This document shows, piece by piece, positions 45,763 through 54,240 of a stretch of 64,000 bases of DNA. Both the position numbers and the translations under genes were made by a program. The stretch is from DTU053 sp012520115 (GTDB lineage: Bacteria; Bacillota; Clostridia; Oscillospirales; Acutalibacteraceae), in NCBI GenBank assembly GCA_050953725.1, contig JBMNNB010000003.1, positions 434,001-498,000 on the forward strand, written 5' to 3'. Each line of letters begins with the position of its first letter. The stretch's first letter is position 1. Below the pieces are notes generated by a model. The model saw only the letters and a list, made by a program, of their open reading frames with translations, was not told the DNA's origin and ran no database searches.

Positions 45763-45797
45763 TTTTGCTCTCGGATTATCGTAAAGGATGACCGGAT

Positions 45798-46514
45798 ATG
45801 AAAGAAAAGATTTTAGGCGTTCTCGGCGGAGTCGGCCCCCTGGCGACAGTCTATTTTGCAAAGCTGCTTGTGGAAATGACCAAGGCTGACTGCGACCAGA
45901 ACCACATTTCATCAATAATTCTGAATCACTCCTCCATCCCCGACAGGACGGAGTATATTCTCGACAATACAAAGCCGAACCCCCTGCCCGTAATGTCTGA
46001 GGATGCTAAGATGCTCGAGAGAATGGGTGCGGATTTCATTGTAATCCCCTGCAACACGGCTCATTATTTTTATGAGCAGATTCAAAAGCAGGTCAATATC
46101 CCCCTTGTGAACATCATAGAGGAGACGGTGGAGTACGCTTTGAAAAATGTGCCCTCTCTTAAAAAGCTCGGCATACTTGCAACGAAGGGTACTATCTCCG
46201 CAAGGTCATACCAGCGTGCCTGCGAGAGCAGGGACATAGTCCCCGTAGTCCCCTCCATTCAGGACGAGCAGGCCTTGATGCACATCATCTACAATCAGGT
46301 CAAGGCGGGCAAGAAGGTTGATTTTGAGCTGTTTATGAGCATTATCGATACCATGAAAAACGACGGCTGCGACGCAATAGTGCTGGGCTGCACTGAGCTT
46401 TCGGTCATAAAGCATGACTTTAACATCACACGGCCGGACATTATCGATTCGATGGAGGTCCTTGCAAAGAGGAGCATTGAGCTTTGCGGCAAGGAACTGG
46501 CTGTGACAATTTGA
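45798..46514 (+). CDS. Aspartate/glutamate racemase
   Basis: A 238-aa cytoplasmic enzyme of the Asp/Glu/hydantoin racemase superfamily, interconverting L- and D-aspartate (most likely) by a two-cysteine mechanism. Both catalytic cysteines are visible: VIPCNTAHYF (about residue 84) and VLGCTELSVI (about residue 196), with the substrate loop LGVLGGVGPLAT at the N-terminus. It starts 36 nt after the ligase gene with AAAGGATGACCGG, clearly in one operon. The place between D-Asp ligase and asparagine synthase argues for D-Asp production for the cell wall, rather than glutamate racemase. Confidence 0.93.
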   Translation: MKEKILGVLGGVGPLATVYFAKLLVEMTKADCDQNHISSIILNHSSIPDRTEYILDNTKPNPLPVMSEDAKMLERMGADFIVIPCNTAHYFYEQIQKQVNIPLVNIIEETVEYALKNVPSLKKLGILATKGTISARSYQRACESRDIVPVVPSIQDEQALMHIIYNQVKAGKKVDFELFMSIIDTMKNDGCDAIVLGCTELSVIKHDFNITRPDIIDSMEVLAKRSIELCGKELAVTI

Positions 46515-46550
46515 AAACAAACAGGGCTTTGCCCTTTTAAGGAGATTAAT

Positions 46551-48401
46551 ATGTGCGGTTTTGTGGGCTTTCTGAATGATACGAGCGACATCGAGCTGAA
46601 TAAGCAGAGTGTTCGTCAAATGGCGGATAAAATCACTCATAGAGGCCCTGACGATGACAATTACTATGTTGACGAGGGCGTTTCGATTGGCTTCAGGAGA
46701 CTTAGCATTATAGACCTTCAGGGCGGCGCTCAGCCCATTTTTAACGAGGACGGCACGATGGTGCTTGTCTTTAACGGTGAGATTTATAACTATCAGACCA
46801 TCAGAACTGAGCTTATCGAAAGGGGTCATATTTTTAAGACCAAGTCGGATTCTGAGGTACTTCTCCACGGCTATGAGGAGTACGGCACTAAGCTGTTCGA
46901 TAAGCTTCGTGGCATGTTTGCCTTTGTTATATGGGATAAGCAGACAAACACCCTGTTCGGCGCAAGGGATATCTTCGGCATCAAGCCCTTTTTCTATTAC
47001 AAAAACGGGGATACCTTCCTTTTCGCATCGGAAATCAAGGCCTTCCTGCCCCACCCCTCATTCAAAAAGGAGTTTAACAAGGAAAGACTTCCCGAATACC
47101 TCTGCTTTGAGTACATACCCTCGGAGCAGACAATGTTTAAGAATGTATTCAAGCTGCCGCCTGCCTCATATTTTATTCTTCGTGACGGCAAGCTGGAGAT
47201 AAACAGCTATTTCGAGATGAAATACGACATTGACGACTCAAAGAGCATTGAGTATTTTGAGAACCTGATTGCCGAGACCTTCTCCGGCTCTGTTGACGCC
47301 CACGGGGTCAGCGATGTCGAGGTGGGCTGCTTCCTTTCCGGCGGCGTGGACTCCAGCTATGTTGTGGCTGAGGTGGCAAAGCGCAACAACAGCGTTAAGA
47401 CCTTCTCTGTCGGCTTTGCTGAGGAGCAGTACAGCGAGCTGCCCTTTGCCGAGGAGTTTGCAAAGACCGTCGGCGTAGCAAATTACGCTAAGAAAATCAC
47501 CGCTGACGAGTATTTTGACATAGCCCCCACGGTGCAGTACTACATGGACGAGCCGCTGCCGAATCCGTCGGCGCTGCCGCTTTTCTTCCTTGCCCGCTGC
47601 GCCGCAGAGCATGTCAAGGTGGTGCTTTCGGGCGAGGGTGCAGACGAGCTTTTCGGCGGCTATCACTATTATGTGGAGCCTCTTGATTTTGAGAATTACA
47701 GAAAGATACCGAAGCCCATAAGGAAGGCCGCCGCATTGGCGGCAAGGGCGCTTCCGAGAAGTGTTCACGGCAGGCGCTTCCTTGTAAGGGGCGCACAGGA
47801 CATTGAGGAGAGGTATATCAGAAACAACTACGTCTTTGACTATATTGAGCGTGAGCATGTGTTGAAGCATAAATCCAATGCGCCGAACCCCGCAGCCTTT
47901 ACAAAGCCCTATTTTGACAAGGCGAAGGGTCTTGACGACATTACCAAGATGCAGTATGCGGACATAAGGGTCTGGATGGTGCACGACATACTTGTCAAGG
48001 CCGACCGTATGAGCATGGCAAGCTCGCTGGAGCTGCGTGTTCCCTTCCTTGACAAAGAGGTGCTGAAAGTTGCGCTGTCTATTCCCTCGAAATACAGGGT
48101 TTCAAAGAGCAACACGAAAATAGTGCTTCGCCGTGCCGCCGCAAGGCAGCTGCCCGAAAAGACCTCCGGCATGAGGAAAAAGGGCTTTGCCACTCCCTTA
48201 AACGACTGGCTCAGGCAGGATAAGTTCTACAACAGGGTCAAGGCGAGCTTTGAAAGCGACATAGCAAGGGAATTCTTTGATGTGGACTATATAATGAAGC
48301 TGCTTAATGACCATAAGGCCGGCAGAGCTAAGAACATGAAGAAGATATGGACCATATATTCCTTCATCATCTGGTACGAACAGTACTTTGTGAAGAACTG
48401 A
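46551..48401 (+). CDS. asnB: Asparagine synthase (glutamine-hydrolysing), probable D-Asp amidating role
   Basis: A 616-aa AsnB-type enzyme: N-terminal class II glutaminase with catalytic Cys2 (MCGFVGFLND), GDARD-like region GARDIFGIKPFF, and C-terminal ATP-pyrophosphatase domain with PP-loop FLSGGVDSSYVV. It makes asparagine from aspartate using glutamine and ATP. In Lactococcus and Enterococcus the homologue AsnH amidates the D-Asp of the peptidoglycan cross-bridge. Here it is the third gene after a D-Asp ligase-like protein and an Asp racemase (36 nt spacing, AAGGAGATTAAT before ATG), so that role is likely, though ordinary L-Asn synthesis is possible. Confidence 0.93.
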   Translation: MCGFVGFLNDTSDIELNKQSVRQMADKITHRGPDDDNYYVDEGVSIGFRRLSIIDLQGGAQPIFNEDGTMVLVFNGEIYNYQTIRTELIERGHIFKTKSDSEVLLHGYEEYGTKLFDKLRGMFAFVIWDKQTNTLFGARDIFGIKPFFYYKNGDTFLFASEIKAFLPHPSFKKEFNKERLPEYLCFEYIPSEQTMFKNVFKLPPASYFILRDGKLEINSYFEMKYDIDDSKSIEYFENLIAETFSGSVDAHGVSDVEVGCFLSGGVDSSYVVAEVAKRNNSVKTFSVGFAEEQYSELPFAEEFAKTVGVANYAKKITADEYFDIAPTVQYYMDEPLPNPSALPLFFLARCAAEHVKVVLSGEGADELFGGYHYYVEPLDFENYRKIPKPIRKAAALAARALPRSVHGRRFLVRGAQDIEERYIRNNYVFDYIEREHVLKHKSNAPNPAAFTKPYFDKAKGLDDITKMQYADIRVWMVHDILVKADRMSMASSLELRVPFLDKEVLKVALSIPSKYRVSKSNTKIVLRRAAARQLPEKTSGMRKKGFATPLNDWLRQDKFYNRVKASFESDIAREFFDVDYIMKLLNDHKAGRAKNMKKIWTIYSFIIWYEQYFVKN

Positions 48402-48402
48402 C

Positions 48403-48431
48403 AAAGGGTGCGAAAGCACCCTTTGATTTTT
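48403..48431 (+). terminator. Terminator of the ligase-racemase-asnB operon
   Basis: AAAGGGTGC/GCACCCTTT stem, then GATTTTTG. Confidence 0.88.
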
Positions 48432-48439
48432 GTCAGGAC

Positions 48440-48470
48440 AAAAAGACCCCCTCCGAGAGCGGAGGGGGCA
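48440..48470 (-). terminator. Terminator of the GH78 gene
   Basis: GCCCCCTCCG/CGGAGGGGGT stem followed by CTTTTTG on the minus strand, just past the stop codon. Confidence 0.88.
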
Positions 48471-48478
48471 TTGTTATT

Positions 48479-50734
48479 TTATGCTTTTATGCAGACGAGG
48501 TCGGTTACGGACACAAGGGGCAGCAGGCTGTAGCCGTCTTCGTCTGTGTAGCCTGCGGGCAGGACTATCTCGCCCTTCATACCTTCGGGTACGTTGACGC
48601 TGAGGAGAACCTTCTCGCCGTCACGCCTCCAGCTGACTTCGATTTTGCCTAAAGGTGCGTTATGCCAGGCCTTAGCCCACCGAAGGTCTGTTATGAATTC
48701 AGGTGAAATCCTGACGCAGTTTACATCGTCAGCATTCGGGTTCAGTTTGATGCCGCCTATTGCCTGAATGAACCAGTTGCTTATATCTCCGAGGAAGTGG
48801 TGATTGTATGAGGTTGCAAAGTCCGTGTAGTCCATCCTGAACTCCTCGGGCAGGGAGGTAAAGCCCTGTGCGACCCAGTGGCCGTAGGAAGGCGGGTCCT
48901 TTCTGACTATCATCTTAAAGGCAATATCCGCATAGCCTGCGTCGGAAAGAACATGGAAGATGACCCGAAGACCGAGCATTCCTGCGTCTATGTGATAGTC
49001 CTTTTCCTCTATGAGCTTAAGCAGGACTTCGAGGGCTTTCGCTCTTTCGCCCTCCTCAAAGACCCCGTAATAGATTGCAAGTGCCTGTGAGGTCTGGCAG
49101 CGTCCTGCTACGGTCATTGTGGCGAAGTTAATAAGGTGCTTCCTTATATTCCTCCTGATTTTATCCTTAAAGGCTCTTGCAAACTGCATCTGCAGCTCCT
49201 TGCCTAAGACCTTGAATATATGCTCCGCCATGGCGGCGATATTCATGGAGACTATGCTGTTTGTGACCTCAACGGGGGCTATGGGCTTGTCGGCGTGGCG
49301 GTTTGCATGTACCCAGTCGCCCAGACCGAAGTCAATAAGACCTCTTTCATTCAGGTGCTCATCAAGGTAGTTGATATATCTCATTATGGAGGTTGCGTTC
49401 TCTTTAAGAATCTTTGTCGTACCTCTGTACTTATAGACCATGTAGGGCAGCATTGTCATAACCTGGTCCCAGCAGGGGCCGTTGCCCCACTTATAGCCCC
49501 AGCCGCCTGTGGGGATTATGCCCGGCAGCTTGCCTGTTTCAGTCTGGGTGTCACGGATATTGAAAAGCCACTCACGGTAAGCATTTTCGGGGGTGAGGTT
49601 AAGCAGCATATGCTCTGCGGAGACTGCCGCATCGCCGGTCCAGCCGTTCTTTTCCCTATGGGGGCAGTCCGTGGGAAAATAATAGAAGTTTGCAAGGTCG
49701 GAGACTCTGACCATTTTCTGAAGGGCGTTGATTATTTCATCCGAGCATTCAAAGTCGCCGTTTTCCTTCAAATCCGTGTGCATTACAAGGTAGGTCAGCA
49801 GCTCCTCTGTGGCCTGCTCCTCGGTGATGCCCGTTACATAGGCGTATCTGAAGCCGTAGTATGTAAAGGAGGGGACATGTACTTCCGTTTCGCCGCCTTT
49901 GAGGGTATAGACTGTCTTCTGTGAATAGCCCTCAGGGTAGAATTTATGATAGTTGGAGGTGTCGAACTCGCCTCTGTGTATCCAGTCACCGTGGTCGACT
50001 GTTATGGTCTGACCGCTTTCGCCCCTGATTTTTATCCTTGTTACGCCCGCATAGTTTACTCCGAAGTCATATAGCCAGCCGTCCTTGTGCTTCACGACGG
50101 AAACGGGCTTTAATTCACGGCTTACTACAATAGGCTCGCACTCGCACACTTTAGCCTTGCCTCTGGGAACCTCGGAGATAATGCAATTGTCCCATGAGCT
50201 GTCGTCAAATCCTACATCACACCATGAGTCGATTTCAAGCCTTGCGTCGTAAATCTCGCCGCAGCGAAGGGAGTCAAACAGAATCGGCGAGGGGTGGGTT
50301 TTAAATGAGGTGTCGGAGGTCAGAAGAACATTATCTTCCTCCTTTGCGGTGTCAGTAATAGAAAGGGCGACCCTCGGCGCTCCCCTGTGCTTTGCGGTAT
50401 CAAAATCCCAGACATAGCCGTCGAAGCCGTTTGTCATGCCGTTGCCGAGAATGACGCCGATTACGTTTTCGCCGACCTGAAGCAAATCAGTTAAATCATA
50501 CTTATCGAAATATGTATAGCTGTCGGGGTTTGAGGTGTAGGGCGCAAGGGGGCCCTTTGTGATTTCTCTGCCGTTGACAAATACACGGTAATAGCCGAGT
50601 CCGCAGATGAGCAGCTCAGGCTTTTCGGGCATTTTTTCGAGGGTAAAAGCCTTGCGGATGCAGGGTGCGGGAATGTGATTGTCAAAGCCGCCCCATTCTC
50701 TTGTAGCGCCTATAAAAACAGTTGGGAAGTCCAT
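48479..50734 (-). CDS. GH78 alpha-L-rhamnosidase
   Basis: A 751-aa glycoside hydrolase of family 78, releasing alpha-L-rhamnose from plant or bacterial glycans by inversion. N-terminal beta domains include EICGLGYYRVFVNG-like ELLICGLGYYRVFVNGREI, typical of the family's substrate-binding domain. An (alpha/alpha)6 barrel carries the diagnostic DCPHREKNGWTGDAA (about residue 385) and WTGDA/GDW positions. There is no signal peptide, so it is cytoplasmic and acts on imported oligosaccharides. GGAGG precedes ATG 50734; the frame opens earlier, at 50755. It is monocistronic. Confidence 0.9.
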   Translation of the reverse strand: MDFPTVFIGATREWGGFDNHIPAPCIRKAFTLEKMPEKPELLICGLGYYRVFVNGREITKGPLAPYTSNPDSYTYFDKYDLTDLLQVGENVIGVILGNGMTNGFDGYVWDFDTAKHRGAPRVALSITDTAKEEDNVLLTSDTSFKTHPSPILFDSLRCGEIYDARLEIDSWCDVGFDDSSWDNCIISEVPRGKAKVCECEPIVVSRELKPVSVVKHKDGWLYDFGVNYAGVTRIKIRGESGQTITVDHGDWIHRGEFDTSNYHKFYPEGYSQKTVYTLKGGETEVHVPSFTYYGFRYAYVTGITEEQATEELLTYLVMHTDLKENGDFECSDEIINALQKMVRVSDLANFYYFPTDCPHREKNGWTGDAAVSAEHMLLNLTPENAYREWLFNIRDTQTETGKLPGIIPTGGWGYKWGNGPCWDQVMTMLPYMVYKYRGTTKILKENATSIMRYINYLDEHLNERGLIDFGLGDWVHANRHADKPIAPVEVTNSIVSMNIAAMAEHIFKVLGKELQMQFARAFKDKIRRNIRKHLINFATMTVAGRCQTSQALAIYYGVFEEGERAKALEVLLKLIEEKDYHIDAGMLGLRVIFHVLSDAGYADIAFKMIVRKDPPSYGHWVAQGFTSLPEEFRMDYTDFATSYNHHFLGDISNWFIQAIGGIKLNPNADDVNCVRISPEFITDLRWAKAWHNAPLGKIEVSWRRDGEKVLLSVNVPEGMKGEIVLPAGYTDEDGYSLLPLVSVTDLVCIKA

Positions 50735-51055
50735 GTTTATCCTCCGTTTCGTCATTTGCTGTCATTAAACTGAGTATACATTGACCGCTCTGCTAAGGCA
50801 AGAATTTTGTGGAAGCTGAGAAAAAAAGTCCGTGCCTGCGGAAGTCCCATTCAAAGGACTTAAATGGAAAATAAACGGGAATTTCAGTATAAACAGCCAT
50901 TATTTATATTGACAAGCACCATTCCCGCCGATACAATGTAATCAGAACCGAACAAATGTTCTGTTTGTGCGGCGAATCCCCGAACAGGAAAACCAAAAGT
51001 GGGGAGGATTAGCCTTCACGCTTAAAGCCGAAATCAATAGCCCCGTTGATTTCTT
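50735..51055. other. Intergenic region before island C
   Basis: AT-rich flank of the GH78 gene, presumably its promoter. No RNA gene seen. Confidence 0.4.
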
Positions 51056-51765
51056 CCGCTCAGAAGCCGGGCTGCCCCTCTTGCCCTCAACCTGTATAAA
51101 GCGTCGCCCCGTGCGGCGGGCGGGGGGTGCACGAACGCCGAACGGGTGCGGGCGGCAACAAAGCCCCGTGGTCGCTTTGCCCTTTTGGAGTATCGCCTAT
51201 CCAGCGTGGGCGGGCGGAAATTGTACCGCACGCCGGCGGGCGGGGGTTGCCCCACCGTTGGGGGGTGCGAGAGGTGAACGCAAAGCCCCGTGTTCGCCTT
51301 GCCCCGATTGAAGCGTGTTGCCTATTCCGTGCGCGGGCGGGCTGGGGGGGTGCCCCACCGTCGGGCGGGTGCGAGAGGTGAACGCAAAGCCCCGTGGTCG
51401 CCTTGCCCTTTAGCGGTTGCCTATCCAGCGTGGGCGGGCGGAAATTGTACCGCACGCCGGCGGGCGGGGGTTTCCCCTCCGTTGGTGGGAGGGGAACAGA
51501 TACAAAACCCCGTGTTCGCCTTGCCCCGGTTGAGGTGTTAACCTACCCTTGCAGCGGGCGGGCTGGGGGGGTGCACGAACGCCGAACGGGTGCGGGCGGC
51601 GGACAATAAGCCCCTTGTTCGCCCTGCCCCGTGTTTCAGGCTTACCCTTTGCCCCGTGTGACATACACTTTACTTTGCCCCGTTTGAGTGTATGCGCTGT
51701 ACCCCGTTTGCCTTTTTGCCCCGTTTGGGGTGTGACAATTCGCCCCGATTTCCACTCGTTATAAG
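51056..51765. repeat. GC-rich repeat island C with alternating ~120/~103 nt units
   Basis: A mosaic of repeated GC-rich blocks. The core AGCCCC(G/T)TG(G/T)TCGC lies at 51162, 51284, 51388, 51507 (AACCCCG variant) and 51609. The spacings of 122, 104, 119 and 102 nt imply alternating long and short units. Other repeated blocks are GTGCACGAACGCCGAACGGG (51128 and ~51571), TGTACCGCACGCCGGCGGGC (twice) and GGTGCGAGAGGTGAACGCAAA (twice). ORFs cross it in several frames on both strands without ribosome-binding sites. After 51620 it decays into GCCCCGTTTG words. It ends just before the sigma-like gene of the phage-derived cassette. Confidence 0.85.
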
Positions 51766-51971
51766 CCCCGTTAAATAAGAACTCCCGTATATCCCTGCCC
51801 TTTTTCACAGTTTTTATAGCTTACATTTGCGTTTAGCTTATGTGGGTCTTTTATTTTTATCCTTTTTGCCCCTTCACGATTTCAGGGCGGGTCTTTCCCT
51901 CTGCCCGCTCTGGACGCTGCCTTTTTAATCTTGGACAACATCCTTACGGAGAAACAGAGAGGATGAGAAAA

Positions 51972-52409
51972 ATGAAGCATAAGAACATTCACATAAACTG
52001 CGAGCTGATTGCCGACGATTCGCAGCTTGAGGCTCTCAGAAAAATCGAGGAGGACTGCTCAGGCCTCGGCAAGCGGCGTCTGAATCTCACGGAGCTTATC
52101 AGCATCGCCATTCGTGACGAGCTGACCGAGGCGGAAAGAAAGGCCGTAGAGCTTTTCTGGTTCAAGGGTCTGAAGGTCAGCGAAGCCGCCCGTTACTTAG
52201 GCGTCAGCAGCGCAACGATAACAAAAACCCTTGACAGAGCAAAGCTCAGGCTCTTCAACGCACTGAAATATGCCGTGCTTTACAGTCTTGACCTGACGGA
52301 CTGCCCGGAGATTACCGAAAACGCCTCGGAAATCGCCAGAAACGCACAGCTTTTCATCTGCCGAAGGCCTGACAACAAAAATCCCACCGAAAGGGCTGAG
52401 AAAACTTGA
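51972..52409 (+). CDS. Sigma-70 region-4-like HTH protein
   Basis: A 145-aa DNA-binding protein. About residues 40-100 resemble sigma-70 region 4: RDELTEAERKAVELFWFKGLKVSEAARYLGVSSATITKTLDRAKLRLF, with an evident helix-turn-helix in SEAARYLGVSSATITKTL. No region-2 core is seen, so it may be a phage-type late regulator or a sigma-like factor lacking other regions. From ATG 51972, AGAGAGG lies 9 nt upstream; ATG 51963 is also possible. It is the first gene of the cassette; the next gene starts one base before its stop (TTGA), so they are coupled. Function inferred from the HTH. Confidence 0.78.
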   Translation: MKHKNIHINCELIADDSQLEALRKIEEDCSGLGKRRLNLTELISIAIRDELTEAERKAVELFWFKGLKVSEAARYLGVSSATITKTLDRAKLRLFNALKYAVLYSLDLTDCPEITENASEIARNAQLFICRRPDNKNPTERAEKT

Positions 52410-52630
52410 GCACAAAGTCACTTGCTGCCCTTGCGGGCGAATACATAGAGAGCGCAAGGCTGCAGACTCAGATTATAAACAAGTACAACGAGCGAAAACG
52501 AGAAGCTTTAAAGAGCCGCAACAGGGATGAGCTGCTTGTCTGCTCAAGGGCTCTTGCCGTTTTGTATTCCGCAAGGCGTGATTTGCTCGAAACTGCGGAT
52601 TTACTTAGCAGTTACTATGACCGAAGCTGA
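52406..52630 (+). CDS. Small helical protein of the phage-derived cassette
   Basis: A 74-aa protein starting at TTG 52406, overlapping the stop of the sigma-like gene. It is mostly alpha-helical and charged (RLQTQIINKYNERKREAL and RDLLETADLLSSYY). I do not recognise a family. The coupled start and 16-nt gap to the next gene place it in the operon. Confidence 0.6.
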   Translation: MSTKSLAALAGEYIESARLQTQIINKYNERKREALKSRNRDELLVCSRALAVLYSARRDLLETADLLSSYYDRS

Positions 52631-52646
52631 ATTGTGAGGTTTTAAT

Positions 52647-53342
52647 ATGTTAATGAGAGATATAGAAATTGAAATAAGCGACGGGCTGCAAAGCCCCATT
52701 ACCGTCGAAAACGCCGGCTTTGCCGGTGAGCACAACGCCGCCTGCCTTGTCTTTATTCCCGATGAGAGCTTTAATACTACGGGCTTAAAGTTTTATGTGG
52801 AGTATCAGAACAGGTCGGGCAGAACAGTGAGAAGCCATTATCTCGAAGAGGACATCTTCGGCAAGATTCGCTTCCCGATTCCGTCCGAAATAAGCTCACA
52901 GCTTCTCTGCGAATGCACCTTCAACATCGTGGAGTTTGACGGCTATGAGCTTGTGAAAAAGGCAAAGCCCATAAAGATTATTCTCAAGTTCGTCCCCTCC
53001 CCCGATGCGGCGGCCATTTACGGGGAAGGCTCCGGCGTTGCCTTTGAGGAGCTTATCGAGCTGCTGGGCAGCATCGGCAAGGGCATTTTCAGGTACGAAA
53101 AGGCTGTCAATCCCTCAAGCTGGACATTCAGGGACAACATTTACAGGTGCACTACGCCCGCAAGCGAGCACAAGCTCGGCGAAAAGGCGGCGCTCGTTTT
53201 GTCCGAGGCCGCAGACGAAGAAGGCTATAAGGGAGTCACCTGCGCTTATTACAGGGAAGCAGACGGCGATGTGGTGGTTCTGTCCCATGTGCCATTTGAG
53301 GGACGGCTTGTCTTTTCTCTGTCCGAGGACAGGATTCATTAA
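52647..53342 (+). CDS. Phage baseplate-like (BppU-type) protein
   Basis: A 231-aa protein starting with MLMRDIEIEI after GAGGTTTTAA. The N-terminal half is beta-rich and resembles the BppU/baseplate upper protein N-terminal domain (FYVEYQNRSGRTVRSHYLEED and LCECTFNIVEFDGYELVKKAKP region), a mid segment is helical, and the C-terminal half is beta-rich. It lacks an obvious membrane or signal sequence. BppU-type domains anchor receptor-binding proteins in phage baseplates. The match is by pattern only; confidence is in phage-structural rather than exact family. No tail or capsid gene is nearby. Confidence 0.55.
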   Translation: MLMRDIEIEISDGLQSPITVENAGFAGEHNAACLVFIPDESFNTTGLKFYVEYQNRSGRTVRSHYLEEDIFGKIRFPIPSEISSQLLCECTFNIVEFDGYELVKKAKPIKIILKFVPSPDAAAIYGEGSGVAFEELIELLGSIGKGIFRYEKAVNPSSWTFRDNIYRCTTPASEHKLGEKAALVLSEAADEEGYKGVTCAYYREADGDVVVLSHVPFEGRLVFSLSEDRIH

Positions 53343-53362
53343 TTAAGGAGTAGGATGTTGAG

Positions 53363-54196
53363 ATGATAAAGCAGATAAGGCTCGGAACCGAGCCGCTTCA
53401 GAACATAAATGACATAAACTCGAATTTCAGCACTCTGGACAGCAGCATAAACGCCCTGAAGCCCGGTCAGCCCGGCGGCGTTGCGACCCTTGACAACGGC
53501 GGAAAGCTGAATAAGAGTCAGCTGCCGCTTATAGATGCGGTACCAGTCGAAAAAAGGGAACTGCTCCCCCTTTCGCACATAGGCTATGAGCTGCCTTCAG
53601 AAGCGCCGGAGGACAGCTATTGCTATCAGCTGTCAGAAAACAAGCTGTATCGCCGTCAGGGCGGCGAATGGCTCGGCCCCTATGAGCCGATGACCGACAA
53701 GCTGTATATCGGCCCGTACTACGACCAGCTTTACTGGTGCGCAGGGGACTTCGGTCTGCTGGAGTTAATCTATGAGCCGCCGAACCTCAATACCCTTCTG
53801 AAAATAACCGCTTCCGCCACCCCGCCCTATAACCTCACATATAACGGGGACCCGCTCATGCAGCACTATAAGGACTACTGGACATACAAGGACATTGTAA
53901 AGTTCACTGCTGTAAGCGGCTGGCCGGACATTGAGGGCAACCTCGGAGATATGGCCTATGACGCCGCCGCAAAGACCCTTTACGTCTATACGGCATGGGG
54001 CTGGGACGAGGTAATCTGCGACAGCGAGGCAAGCGAATACTACCCGCCCACCTTTGCGGATTTTATCGTAAAAAAGCCGGGGCTTCTGTTCTTTGACAAG
54101 GAGAACTCAAGGCTTTACGGCTTTACTGCGGACATTGTCAGGGATGAGAACGACGAGGCTGTGAAGATTGATATTGAATTAATACCTGTAAGCTGA
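53363..54196 (+). CDS. Phage tail-fibre-like protein
   Basis: A 277-aa protein whose front contains INDINSNFSTLDSSIN and GQPGGVATLDNGGKLNKSQLP. The latter is the GGVATLD-G-K-xxSQLP motif seen in many phage tail-fibre proteins. The rest is beta-rich with repeated Tyr/Trp (LYIGPYYDQLYWCAGDFG). No signal peptide. It probably forms a receptor-contacting or decorating fibre, and sits between the baseplate-like protein and the endolysin. AAGGAG lies 12 nt upstream of the ATG. Confidence 0.6.
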   Translation: MIKQIRLGTEPLQNINDINSNFSTLDSSINALKPGQPGGVATLDNGGKLNKSQLPLIDAVPVEKRELLPLSHIGYELPSEAPEDSYCYQLSENKLYRRQGGEWLGPYEPMTDKLYIGPYYDQLYWCAGDFGLLELIYEPPNLNTLLKITASATPPYNLTYNGDPLMQHYKDYWTYKDIVKFTAVSGWPDIEGNLGDMAYDAAAKTLYVYTAWGWDEVICDSEASEYYPPTFADFIVKKPGLLFFDKENSRLYGFTADIVRDENDEAVKIDIELIPVS

Positions 54197-54240
54197 CGGC
54201 GGCTGTTTTTGCAATTTATTCTTTGAAAGGAACAAGACGC

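Noticed and set aside
51056..51765. CRISPR array
   Set aside because: The periodic core is part of long, similar units; there are no short identical repeats separated by unique spacers, and no cas genes.
50967..51808. ORFs through island C that would give repeated peptides
   Set aside because: Repeated peptides occur in all frames on both strands because the DNA itself is repeated. No start signals.
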